A DNA stretch of 64,000 nt, taken from NCBI GenBank assembly GCA_013400155.1, contig VXBM01000287.1:131713-195712 (forward strand), in the 5' to 3' direction. Positions 26,538 to 39,000 of the stretch are shown one piece after another; position 1 is the stretch's first letter; the number at the start of each line of letters is the position of its first letter. Under the pieces are notes generated by a model. That model was not told where the DNA came from and did not search any database. It saw only the letters and a list, made by a program, of their open reading frames with translations. The DNA comes from Helopsaltes ochotensis (lineage: Eukaryota > Chordata > Aves > Passeriformes > Locustellidae). The position numbers were made by a program, and so were the translations under genes.

Positions 26538-28660
26538 GCTTCTGAGTCATTTTTGGAACAGACCAGTGAAAGAGATTAAAGCTCCTGTTTTTCTTACGTG
26601 TTCCTTGGGGAAATTGCATCAATGATGATGCAAAATAAATGCTTAAAATTTTATGTGAAACACTTGACTCCCCCACAAGTGTCTCCTGATATCCGGTTGG
26701 GATGGCAGTAGCCAGCCACAGTAACATTTGAAAAGGCACAGTGTTTCTCTGAGAAGTGATAATGTAAAATGCAGATTAGGAGACTGTAGAAGGGTAATCA
26801 AGAAGACTGCTATCAGCCACAACCTCACATATCCCTGCTCTCCCAAACAGATAGGGGAAAAGAGGACAGAATACCTGCACAAGGTAATTAGGAATAACAG
26901 TGACCTGAATTCTTGTCTTTTGTCCTCTCTGTATATAAAGAGACAGGAAAAATGTGAGAAGCTCCTTCTTTCCATTTCTTGACAAAACTTGATCTATAGC
27001 CTCAACTTGTTACTTCAATGTGTCATAAGAAATAGTGCTAATTAATTGTAAGCAATGTATTGCTGCCCCGTGTTTGAGAAAATAAGGCAAAACAGACAAA
27101 CCTTTACTTAGTTACTGTCATTGAGCTTTCAGTCTTTAATATTCCTACAATCTACTCATCTGTTAATGTTTAGGAGAGTACCTCCTAAAGAGATTATCCA
27201 CTTCTTTCTGTTTATAGCTGGATTACAAATCATTAGCAATCTTTAAATTCCTGAGTATAAGCGAGTGCAATGAGAACTGTGTACACGATATTTGATTCTG
27301 TTTGTGGGAAGAACTAAGTTGTTAAGCCACTTAGGTACTCAACAGATGGAGGGAGAGTAGGTTAAACCGTTCCTGATCTATCATAGCCTTTCACTGAACA
27401 AATAAGGTTCACCTAAAGATAGGCTTTTGTTTATTATGTGTCTGATTAGATCACAGTAGCCTACAGGACACAATTACAAATTTCTCTAGTGCTGATTAGT
27501 CTTCTGATTTGGGTGATATGCTGTCTGTAATGTGAAATGTTCTTTGCATGAATCCCTAATGTGGTTTTTTGGAACATAAATTTCCCACTGTTTCCCGTGT
27601 TTTTCATTGTCATTTGCAGATACATTTAAATAATTACACCGCTCACTGAAATTATATTTTCATTCTAACAGTATCTATACAAAACTGAAAAACACATTCC
27701 AAATACTGCTTTCTTAAATAGAATTTTCAGCAAAAAGAACCATGCAAAGAAAATTTCAGGGAAGATTGTCTTTTTATTGGTAGTCCCATTTCTGTAACCT
27801 TCAACTTAGAGCTGGCACACTGAATTTTTACACAGGCTTCAGATGTTTCAGAAATAAATCATAAAATCTTCCCTAAGACAGAGTTTAGACAAAACTGATA
27901 CATTTTTGAAGAGTTTTGCTTAACTCTAGTGTTTCAGAACTACATGCAGGATGATGACGTTCAAAAAGAGACAAGGTTCTGTGAGTAGGAATCTGTCGTT
28001 ACATCGCATTAAAGCTACCGTATCACAATAAGGGATTGTCCAAGGGCTCACAGGAGGAGAAGTGGGTCAAATAATAGTTGATGAGTTCCATTCATTACAG
28101 CATTAAATGTTTTTGACAGATGTGCATTTTTAGTCGCTTTAGGACATACTGTTTATCACTGAATGTAATGCAGGAACTGTGCATGGAAGTTGGTGCACTG
28201 TAGTGGAAAGAGAAAATAAAATACATTTATAGGTATGAAGTTTCTTTGAGGAGAATTAATAACAACATTTACTTTAATGTGAAATTGTTAGAGAGAATTA
28301 CACTGTTCTATGCACAGAATGCCTTTTTTCCCTTCCTTGCAGCCTTTCATGAAGCTTAAACTTTCTACTTATAGAAAGACCAGTGCTGACAGTACAAAAT
28401 TGCTTCTCCAGTTGCACCAACATGATATTTGCAATCTGATTGCCTCATTTCCCTCACGATTAATGTGAATATATATCTATATATATCTACATATATGTCT
28501 AAAGTTTTCTGTTTGCTAAAAAATATGTAATTAGCAGTAAGGAATTAAAAATAAACAGTTTCAGGAGAACTTCCCCACTGCAGAAAAAGGGCCTAAATGT
28601 TTGTGTGTTTTGAGGAACAAGGCAGAGGGTCGAGCTTTTTGTCAGACTAACCACCCTGAT

Positions 28661-28735
28661 TGCAGGGGCAGGGAAGAAGCTGCAGGGGCAGGGCGGTGGA
28701 GAGGTGATAGGGGAGGTGGGAACTGGGTGATAAAA
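28661..28735 (+). repeat. G-rich segment with a 13-nt direct repeat
   Basis: tgcaggggcaggg occurs at 28661-28673 and 28681-28693, followed by more G runs (ggtggagaggtgatagggg, ggtggg, ctggg). The segment is markedly G-rich against its AT-rich setting. Guanine-quadruplex formation is conceivable, but one loop is long (11 nt) and I do not claim it. Confidence 0.6.
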
Positions 28736-28904
28736 ACTTGCAGAATGTTTTTCTTCTTTACTCCTAGGAAGCACTTCAGAAAAGTATTTTTAAATTATCA
28801 GTTGGGAATTTCTCTCAATCTTCATAACCAATATTTTACTGAATCCTTATTACCTGATGCATTGACACAGAATTTTCCTGTGCTCATGCACAGGAGCATG
28901 GAAT

Positions 28905-29100
28905 GTTGTCATGAGCTTAGAAGGGATGTGTGGACATTTTTTCCAACCCTCACTCAGAGCAGGTAGAGGTAGTTCAATTTGCTCAGACTTCAGCCCGTTC
29001 CAATTTTGCATCTTCCCAAAGCCAGGGATATTCTGCGTTCTTTCTGGATGCCCTCTTCCCACATTTGAGCAATCACATTGACTCTTCCTTACTTCTGACA
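28905..29100 (-). mobile_element. Probable old CR1 LINE fragment, antisense
   Basis: Weak match to the complement of the CR1 3' part: agaagggatgtgtggac, then ttccaaccctcactcagagc, then ggtagttcaatttgctcaga, the order seen in reverse-oriented CR1 tails. It is heavily diverged and its boundaries are uncertain. A similarity search would settle it. Confidence 0.45.
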
Positions 29101-29559
29101 AAACTTTATTATGTGCTGGCTTGTATATCTGTGGCTTCTTGTCCTTTCCCTTGGGAGCCCTGATCCCTCTCTAATCCCTGCTGCAAGGCAGCTGAGGGTG
29201 GTGCTGAGGTCTGCCCTTGCCTGCTGTCACCATGGCGTGGGTCGGAGGTAATCCCACGTGGGAGGGACGGGGTGCAGAGAGCCATTCACCTTTCAGCACA
29301 GCTGCTGCTCTGACCTGCTGGGAGTTCACTGTGCTGGCTGGAGAGATCGTTCTTTTCCATCTTGGAATCTGTATGGACATTCTGGGAAGCTCTTCAAATG
29401 ATCACATTCTGAGTAAAAAAACCCATCCAAACGAACAAAGCAAAACAAGACAACAGTTAAAAACTCAAAAAGAACCCCTAGAGAAAATCTAATAAGTATA
29501 GCATCTTTTAGATACATTACTGCTTTTTTAGTTTTTTATCCAAATTTTCCTTCACTTTT

Positions 29560-29720
29560 AGCTATGTTTATATGTGGCTTATTTAAATATTTAGTAATAC
29601 ATCTATTATTTAGTAAATATTCAGTAAACATGTAATATAGTAATAGTAAATATCAATATAAAACATTAAATATTTATACATAAAACATGAATATATAAAA
29701 TTGAAGTTAAAGCACAAAAA
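29560..29720. repeat. AT-rich low-complexity region
   Basis: Irregular repetition of tatttagtaa / tagtaaatat / aatatataaa motifs without a fixed period. No open frame or recognisable element is present. Confidence 0.6.
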
Positions 29721-32700
29721 TAAACATACCTATACAATTTTGAATTATTCTAGAGATTAATATGAGAAACATATATTATATTTACATGGATTCAGTATGG
29801 GTTTTTTTAAAAAGTTTCGTTTGTTGAGGGAGATTATTTTTTAAGTTCAACGTTATGAATGTAATTGTCCTTCTTCCACTTAACCAATATACTACTTCAT
29901 AGGTTATGATGTGAGATAACTGGTGAACACAAAATCACAGTCAAAAATTGGTCAGTGCCATAAACAGTTACACAGATTGCTGTAGGCTCCTCCCTGGTAA
30001 GTAAAGGTGATAACGGCATTTTTAACACACCAAAGAAATCAATCAGTGCATTAGGATTAGCTAATGTCTGATGCTTAAGAAAAGGATACGGATAGTGTGC
30101 AATGGTAGCTTAATCCTACAGCCTTCTTTTCTTCCATAAAAATGTGTCAAGGGAGATTTACCCAGTTTTCCCTTAGAGAAGCATGTTGAGGGATGGATAG
30201 TAGAGCTCTGACTTTTTTCCCACATGAAGGCTAAATCACTTTTCTATCCATAACAGGGAATGCTGAGGTTATTTTTCCATAATGTATGAATGTTTAATCA
30301 TGTCTTGAAAAAATGTTTTTATTGAAAGTTAGTAAAGATGGAGTAATATCTTACTAAAAGTATATTTTGAAGACTGGTTGTGTAATAGAGATCATCAGTT
30401 TGCTGTGCAGATTCATGATGCTTTTTAAAGGATTGCATCACTGGTTTTTGCCTGTTCTGTTAAAGTCCTTGAATAAGGAATGCAAGTGTAAGACTCAGAA
30501 TATATGGGTTGTTTGCTGGTCAGCATTTAAGTTTTTGCTCTCTGAATGACTTTTGGGAATTAGTTTCCAAATTAGTTTCCACTTATGAATGTGATAATAC
30601 TACTGTTTAAATAGTTGAGAAATTAAGGTTGTTTCACCTGTAATATATAAATACATACAACACATGTAGAATATACAAGCATAGTTGCTTAAATTATGAT
30701 CTTGTAAAACCCTTCTGCATTTCATTGGTTTTGAGAATCAGAACTGTTTAAGTTATTCTTTGGTTGCTTTCAACAGCCTGCATTACAGAATTTAGCCATG
30801 CAGATTTTTTTACAGCTGTGTGCAATAAACCCACTTGGCAGAGTAAGTAAAAGCAAAATAACAAAAGGGAGGAATATGTGATTAAAATTCAATTCTCTGG
30901 ATACTGTATGCAGCTATTTAATTAAGAGATTATCTGGATAACTGAAGAACAGAAATAGCATCTGTTCTAAATTGAATCAATGAATATTAAGTTGTGCTGA
31001 AAGAGAAGAGTTTTAAAAAAGAAAAGTAGAAGAGGCAAGAGTATGCTCTTGTGTCAGATTGTAGATGAGGAAATCAGAGGGTTCTTTATAAAAGGCTAAC
31101 TTTTTCCTCTTGTTTATTGACGAAGAGAATGAGCAGTGGCCTAGCCTTGTTTAATTTATCTTTGTGTTAAAAATGCAGAAGAGAATCTTAATTAGCAGTC
31201 ACTGATGATTTCAGAAGTTGTTTTTTTTTTGTCATGGTCCCGTTGCATGCTTGGCTCATGTGGCAAGACGGCAAAAAGGAGTTTGTTGAGATCTTTGTAC
31301 CGCTCCTGTTTGGCTACTAACATGTTTTTCTTCCCTGAAAATCATTGCCTTTTCTTTGCAGTTCATGTATTAGCAATTGGGAAATTCGTGAGCCAGCAAA
31401 GCTCAATTATACTTCAGAAGTGACATTCATTGGAAAGAGGTACAGCTATGCCTTATCTGGAAACCCTTGGGGTAGTTTTGATGCCGGTGATGAACATTTG
31501 GAAGAACCTCAAAATTTTCCAATTCAGTGTTTACCCTTGATTCCAGAATAAGAAAAAAACTCTGCTAGTTTAGCAGGAATTTTCAGCCTCTGAATATTGG
31601 TCTGATACTGACAGTGTTGAAATGAATTGTAGAAGTCTCTGTGATATGTTTGGAAAGCAGCTCTGAGTGTCTTTAAACTTGCCTTAATGTTTATGGGTTT
31701 TCAGAGGATTGAGCTTGTTTCAGTATGCCTGCATGGATACAGTGGTACAGGGGTACTTTTTTAGATGGAATCTGAATATCTCCTTATGCTCTCATTGTAC
31801 ATTTGGACTATTTCTGTATTTTACTCAGCTGTTGAGAACCCCGAGGGCTGTAAATAGCAGTGATTCAGTGATGTTTTGTCGAATACCTGATTCTCACTAT
31901 AATTTTTTATGTGCAAAGATGGCATAGGCCTGGAATTGTGTGGGTGGAAAATCCATACGGGCTGAACAGGACTTTTTAAAACAATTGCTTGGTAGTATCA
32001 CATCTCCCTGATCTATTGTTTCTTCTCATTCAGTTTGTTTCCTTAAAAGATCTGTCTAGGTTGGTTAATGAATAGTCTCATTCATTTAGTTACAGTCTTT
32101 TTTTATACTTCTGTCTGCGTAAGCAAAATGAATTGAGAAGCAGCAAAAAGGCAACAAAAGGAGGTATCAGATGTATGAATTCTTGTCTGTTTTACCCATT
32201 CCTAGTACCTTTTTGTCCATTTCCATACCAATCAGGGTGCTGGTGACATCCTCTGGAGACTATTTTGGCTCCTTTGGCTAAGCCTGGAGCTCTAAAATAT
32301 CTTCCAGATACCTTCCAGAATGCTTCTTTCCAAAAGGGAAAGACACTGGGCATTAAATTCTGATACATCTGTAGTGTAACAGCAAGGTTAGATTTGAGAT
32401 CCTTTTCTTTGAAAGGAGGAAGGGCTGAGCTCAGCAGTAAGACACACTAATAACATATATTATGTATTACAATTACTATTCTTATAGTTATTATAATGAT
32501 CTGACACAAATTTATAATTGTGACATTTTACTGCTGAAGTTTTGTAGAACTGGTGAACATCTACTTTTGGAGTTCACTGCCTGTATCAGAATTCAGGGAT
32601 GAAAATACAGTTTGCTCTGTTTTCAACTTCCTGTTTTTGTTCATTTCTCCAATTTGGCATTAAATTTGACTGAAATGTGACTTTCGGGCACTTAAAATAA

Positions 32701-33045
32701 CTACCAGGAGGGATGGGCAGCTGGCAGCTGTGACCAGCTTTCTGGGCAGCATTGCTTTCCTGCCCCTGCTCTTGATCTGCCAGCCCTTTTCCCTCAGGAA
32801 GGAGTGCTGCGGGTCTTCAGGCAAGTAGGGGAGTGTCCTTTGGCTTTGTATGTTCTTGGTCTGTGCCTTAGTTAAACCATTGCCGTTTCTTGCACCCTCT
32901 GTAACCAGAATATCTGGGTAAGAATGTATGAGTAACCAGTGAATATATGGGTAAGATAGCACATAGCACCCTGGATTTCAAATAACAGGAAATATAATTG
33001 AAATATCCTTACTTTGGAAAGAATATTTTTGTTTATTTATATAAT

Positions 33046-33091
33046 ATTATATATATATATATATTTCATGCTATTATATATATATATTTCA
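33046..33091. repeat. Two (TA)n microsatellites within a short direct repeat
   Basis: A TA run at about 33048-33064 and a second at about 33075-33087, each preceded by attata and followed by tttcat. The pair therefore looks like a duplicated block of roughly 20 nt. Such dinucleotide tracts are expected to be length-variable. Confidence 0.8.
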
Positions 33092-36000
33092 TTTTTCTAA
33101 AACTACCTATTTTTATTTCAGCTATACAGTTTTGACCTAGAATCCTAAGTATGATTTTTCAGCTGTGTCAGGACATGTCTGATTCTTTCCGTCATTGTGC
33201 TGTCAGATAATGCTCAGCATTTCTGTCTGCCAGACTTTGCTAGACTTACTATTTTTCTCCAATTTAATTTCTCTTAGAAGTACTTCTATATCTCACAAAA
33301 AAGAACCCCACTACTTGTCTTCTTTTGAAGTTGTGATTTTGGCTTTCAGATTTTAAGCTTCGTGCAGCAAATTGAGCTGCTACATCCCCTCTGGCCAAAA
33401 CTGACTTCTGCAGCTGCGATCTTTGCTTTTCTCTGGTACTGAGCCATCCTGCAAAAGGTGTACCCTGTACTAATGGTCTGTCTTCATGGTCTCAGCTGGT
33501 CCCCTGACAGACACACTGGATCTGTCCTCAGTGTAATTTGTGGTGAGGTCAGGCAGAATTTGGATGACTTACTGAGTGTTTCACAAAAGCACATCACTGG
33601 ACTGCTGGGATACCTCATACCACCTGAATAACCAAACCGCCATCAAAAAAACCACCACAAAGTCATGCCTGTAGGGTTCTCAGCATTTAGGAGACCATTG
33701 CAATAATGCACTGGAGCAGATTAAATGTTCTTTTTTCTTATAAACATAATCTGACACCTTATTGAATAGAAACAAATGGGACTGAGTTCGTGGAGAATGC
33801 CAGTATTTCTGTTACCTTATTAGTCAATACCTGCAATCTGCCAGAGTTGAGGTTTGCATTTCTTTCACCATAATTTGGTGTATTTTATTTTACTAAGTAG
33901 TGAAGAGAATAGTTTATTGTAAAACTACTGGTTGCTTTTACTACCTATTGTTTTGTTGGGTTTTTCATAGCCATTATTTGCGAAGGGCTTTTTCCAGTCT
34001 TCCACATTGTTTCTAGCACTTGAGAACCCTGCACAGGGGCTGTCCTGGTGGACATTACATGCACCACATTGGTTTAATAATAAAGCCCTATTGAACAAAA
34101 CTTGATCTCTTGGTTTTGTATGCTGGGATCATTAGCATTTAATGAACCTCACAAGGTTCATGTCTAAAGCCACGGAGGAGGTGAGATACGGTCATCACTC
34201 TGGTGGCCTGCATTAAGGTTCTTAATTAGCATTGGGGCTTGGAGATGGTAAAGGGAAGATTTAGTTCATTGTAGCTGTCAGTGGAAGCTCTTATGGTAGG
34301 ACAGCAGTTCGAGGTAGCTTCCATAAGGAGGGAGGGTTAACCTGGATTTAATTATTTTGCATTGCACACAGAGGGATTTTCATCTAGATGGTTATCAGTC
34401 CCCTGCTGATTTCTGGTTCCCTAAAGAAGTCCCCAGTTAATTAAGCATTTTTGAAAGGCAAAATGACAACCTTTACATTGTTCTTACTACCTGGTAGAAT
34501 GACTTTTATCCTCATCTGTTTTAGCAGAAGTCAATATAAGCTGTAAGACAATTGAAGTTTTGATAGAACAAAGAAAAAGCTTGAGTATGAAGAACCACTC
34601 TTGTCTCTAAAATGCATTTTGTGTACATGTCAGGGAACCCATTTTTTGCTTCTGGTTTTCAAGCACCTACCCCAGAAAAAGCTCAAAAAAGTCTGCTGAG
34701 ATAATAAAATACAAGTTCTTTCCTAAACAGAGGCATGATGGGTTTCCATAAATTTGCCGCTTCTTAGTTAGAAGTCATAACATTAAGACACAACAATTAC
34801 TGTTTGTATTTTTATTGTGCCTTTTTATTGAGTTACATTGTGACATTTATCAGAAATAAAATTAAGCTTAGGGCATGGAAGATGGAGTATGTTTACTATT
34901 TAAAAGCTTGAATTTAAGGCACATTTCGACAGTGAGCCTTTTTGGCAAGTCAGGCTTTTAACCTAAAGGTAAGTAAAGTAGGATTAATTTAGTACTGTTT
35001 TTATGAGGCCTGCCTGATTAGATAAAATAATTTTTAAAATTTGAGTCTTCTGAAGCAATGTCTTGTACCTTTCAGGGTAAATATGCAATAACATGCATGA
35101 TATATTCAAGTTCCTTTTAATTCAAAGAACTGTCAGACAGTTTTCAGTTAACTGTCATAAGATTACCAGTTCTCTGCACCCTTTCTGTGACAATCACCTG
35201 CCGCTGATATTCTGAATGGTACCAAAACTATTTAGACATTAGGGTGAAATTGTCATTTGCAAAGCAAGTAAAATTTTAAAAGGTCTGTATTGTCCAGAGT
35301 TGCAGTTGCAATTTAAAGCTTGACTGCCTTTTTCTCCTCCAGTATTTTCTGCACTATTCTTCTTTTTTATGGTGATTCTGTGCTTCTTGGAATTGGAGTG
35401 GTGCTCATACTTCAAGAACTTTTTGAACTCTTAAGAGGAAAGATTTTCCTTTTTCTTCAGAAAAAAAAAAACCAAAAACACCAACAAAAAGGTGGAGGAA
35501 ATGCATTTTTTATTTGCCCTGTCCTTCTGCCAACACTTTGTTATTTGGTCCTGACCCAGGAGGGTTTCCTGCGTGGCCCATATGTGGTTGTTAGGCTCAG
35601 CTTTTCACACCTGAGGGTGGATGGACTCCTATGCTCAAGCTGCAAGAATGCCTTCGTGCAGCTGCCTTATGTCTGGGACTGATGCAGTTGGTCATGAGCA
35701 ATGAACATATTTGGATAATCCTTTACTTCTATGCACTTCTATTGGCTTTACTCCTCAAAAATCTGTGAAAACATTTCTTGCTGTCAAGACTATAATGGTT
35801 GATAGCATCCTTTTGAACATTTTACTGCAAGGAATTGAAAGGTAAAACTTTATCTGATTTAGACAATACTGTGTTTGTTGTTAGCAGTACTATAGAAAAG
35901 GCTTTTAAAAATTGTCATTTCATGCTATTTTCCAATTATTTTAGTGGCAAGAAAAAAGATGTTATTTTGTTAAGTTTTTTTTTAAGAATCTTAGACTGTT

Positions 36001-39000
36001 TAATCAGTGACAGTAAGGTTAAAATTAAAGTTTGCAAGATTGAAGTTTTACCAGCTTGGCTGTTTTGATGTCTAACCATATGTTTATTTTCCCATGCCAC
36101 CTGTATCTAACTCCCTCATCCAAGACAATGGTTTTATTCATCATTGGGTTTTTTAGGGGTAAAAAGCAGCCAGGAGTTGCATATACTTAGTACTAATTTT
36201 CTGTCCTGCAGTTTTCCAGTGAACGTTAATGTTATCATTTATATTTTTCTTGACAGTACTAGTCTTTTGTTAGTATTAAAAAAGGATTTGCAAGGGCTTC
36301 TTTGAATTATTTTCTGTTTTTCCTTCATTTTGATCTACAGAGGGTTTATTAAGAACAATAGTCATGCCCAAGAACTGAAGCCTTTTGGTATTGATGGGTA
36401 TTCTTGAAACCATAATTATAAAATAATATTTTAGTGGATGGGCTTCTAAAAAAATTGGGTGTGTAGATCTTTTGTTTACTTAGGGATTCATAAAAATAGC
36501 TAAGATTGTATGTGTAAATTTATTCCAGCAAAGTTTTGTAAGATTAGTTTGTGGTCTTTCTGTAGTTGGTTATTCACAGCTCCTATTTTCAGCAAGAGTC
36601 ACAGCCTTGCCAGTTTCCTTGGACAATGAACACTAGCTGACTGAAAAATATTTTAATGTCACTATTTGGTAGAGATATTTGGTATGTTCTCTTCGTTCAT
36701 TATACCACAATGGGGTACCCATTAAAAGCATGCTAAGATAACTGAAAGGCTTACTGTATTGGCCTTATAGCCTGTCATACACAGATTACACCCATTTTAA
36801 TCTGCTATCTGGAGTATGTCCAGCTTCTGCTAAATGGTGTCTGTTTTACTTTTAAAAGAAATGTGCAGCTGTTTGTAGCTGAAATACAAGTTACTGTGAG
36901 TGACAGCAATACCAGCTGTGTGCTGCACACTTCAGCTGCTGAACTCAGAGATGCCCCTGCTCTCTTCCCTGCATTGACACAACATATAGAGAGGTGCTTC
37001 TGTAGCTTTTATAGTTCTGTGTCACTGCACAAGATAAACAGCACTTTGCCTCCTCCGCTTGAGCAAATCTGGACAGAAAGCTACACCCCATATTTTAGTT
37101 TCCTCACAAAGGTAAAAAGCTTCGCTTTTCTGTCTGAAGCAGGTCAGAAAGTTGCATCTGGAAGACAGAAATCTCAGAGGGCTCAAGTCAGTTGTAAAGG
37201 TCCGGGACTTTGCCAGCGTCCACAGCCATCTCCGCTGCTGGCATGTGGCAGGAACAGCATTGAGCTCACATTTAATGCCGTGTCTGCCTTTGTATCCAAT
37301 CACAGAGGTCTAAGGATATGGTGCCCTACCCACCACTCTGCCCAAATGCAGTATGCAGGGACTGTTAAGGGCTTGCAGAGAGAGATGTTTGGTCAATCCC
37401 AGAACAGTAATGCAAGGTGTTCCTGTGGGGAAAAAAACAGACCAAAACTCTTTTAAAAAAAACCCCAATCCTAAAATGCACATGTATAACTGCATCCTCC
37501 CAGTATCCCACAGCACTGAGTGCTACACTTTGCATTTGGTTCTCCAAAATTTCAAATCCATCACAGATTTGTGTATAGAAAATGTGTGTAATAAGTCTGA
37601 ATTTATGCAGTCAATTTGGACACAGAGAGTAGAACTGTGTAAAATCTTCAGGTGAGCAAAATTCATTGTAGTTTCTCTGCTCATTTAATTCTTGCACAGT
37701 ACACAGTGTAGAGTGAAAACTATCTGTAATAGAGACTTCCTTTGGGGTTGATGAAGTTAATTTTTCTATTGTTTTCAAGGGGGTAATTTCTTTGTGCCTG
37801 ATGTCATAGCAAATGTTGAAGTTGAAAAATGTCCAAAAACAGTGCTGAATTGAGTCACTTTAAAAGTGTTTATCTTGAATTCCCGCTTGTGGCATTATTA
37901 CTAAAGTCTCATCCCAAGCTAGCATTATTTATTTAATACCAGCTTATCCCCGTGATCCATTGTTTTCTTTGTCTATTCATTTGGATATACTTTGTGTGCA
38001 CATTTGTAACCTTCTTTTTCTTGCTGCATTAATGCCGTATTTTAAATTGCACTTAGAGCTGGTGTGTTTGAACCAGTTATGCTGTCAGACCTGGGAACGC
38101 CTGTTCTTGGCTTGTGTTAGAGTCTGTTACCCCACCTACCATATTAGGAGGCATTAGGAAGGCTGAATTCCTCTGGAAATACAGACTGTCTCATTTTTGA
38201 AGCATTGGTGTGATTAACTGTAATGTAATACACTTGGTATGAATGCTTAATGGATAAACATTCTTTCGCTTACTCTAGGCAGTTTTACATCTTACTAGGA
38301 TGTAATTCATTGTACTAAACTGTGTGAATGTGAAACTATCGTTAGCAAAAATGCGGTCAGCCAAAATGAATTCTGCCTGCAGGTGCAATTAAGGAATTGG
38401 TAAGTCAACAATATGAAGTAATTGAGTAGTGGCCTGGCACTGAGAACGTGGCATTGCACTTTCTGTTTGAAAGATGTTTACAAAACACAGCAAACCTTTT
38501 GCTGTATTACAGAAGCTTTTCTGTAATCCTCTTACCCTCCGCCTGTTTGTCCATTTTTATACACAAGCAATGGCATTAACAGGCTGCAACACTCCTACCA
38601 AATTAATACAACACCACACTAATGGATCTCTTTTACATCCCTGCGTGGTGATGTTAATGGGAATGTAGCAATAAGCTACTAAATGCTTTAGATTCCAGAG
38701 AATCAGAAGCGTTTTTGTTACTGCTTGTACTAGAAACTAAATAGATACCGTCTGTAACATGTGTCATCTGAAATTGGAAATATGTTCACCCTGTACAGAA
38801 GACTGTTTGAAGGGCTGTCTAATTCTGAATGTCATACTTAGCTATTTTTTAACTTGTAAGCCATGTACTTACATAATTAGTGGTATATGTTTAATGAAGA
38901 GTTTATTGCATCTCCTGAGTTTTTCTTAGTAGAATATAATAGAATTTACCCCACTCACCTTAAGACTGTAAGCACTATGTTTAGTAATCTTATCTCAGTT

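Noticed and set aside
26614..26633. 8-bp-arm palindrome ttgcatca-atga-tgatgcaa
   Set aside because: Short, with no accompanying T run or gene. Expected by chance at this window size.
35320..35682. 120-codon + strand frame
   Set aside because: Starts at a non-ATG codon, contains an A-run-derived KKK segment and has no recognisable domain. It fits chance in intron sequence.
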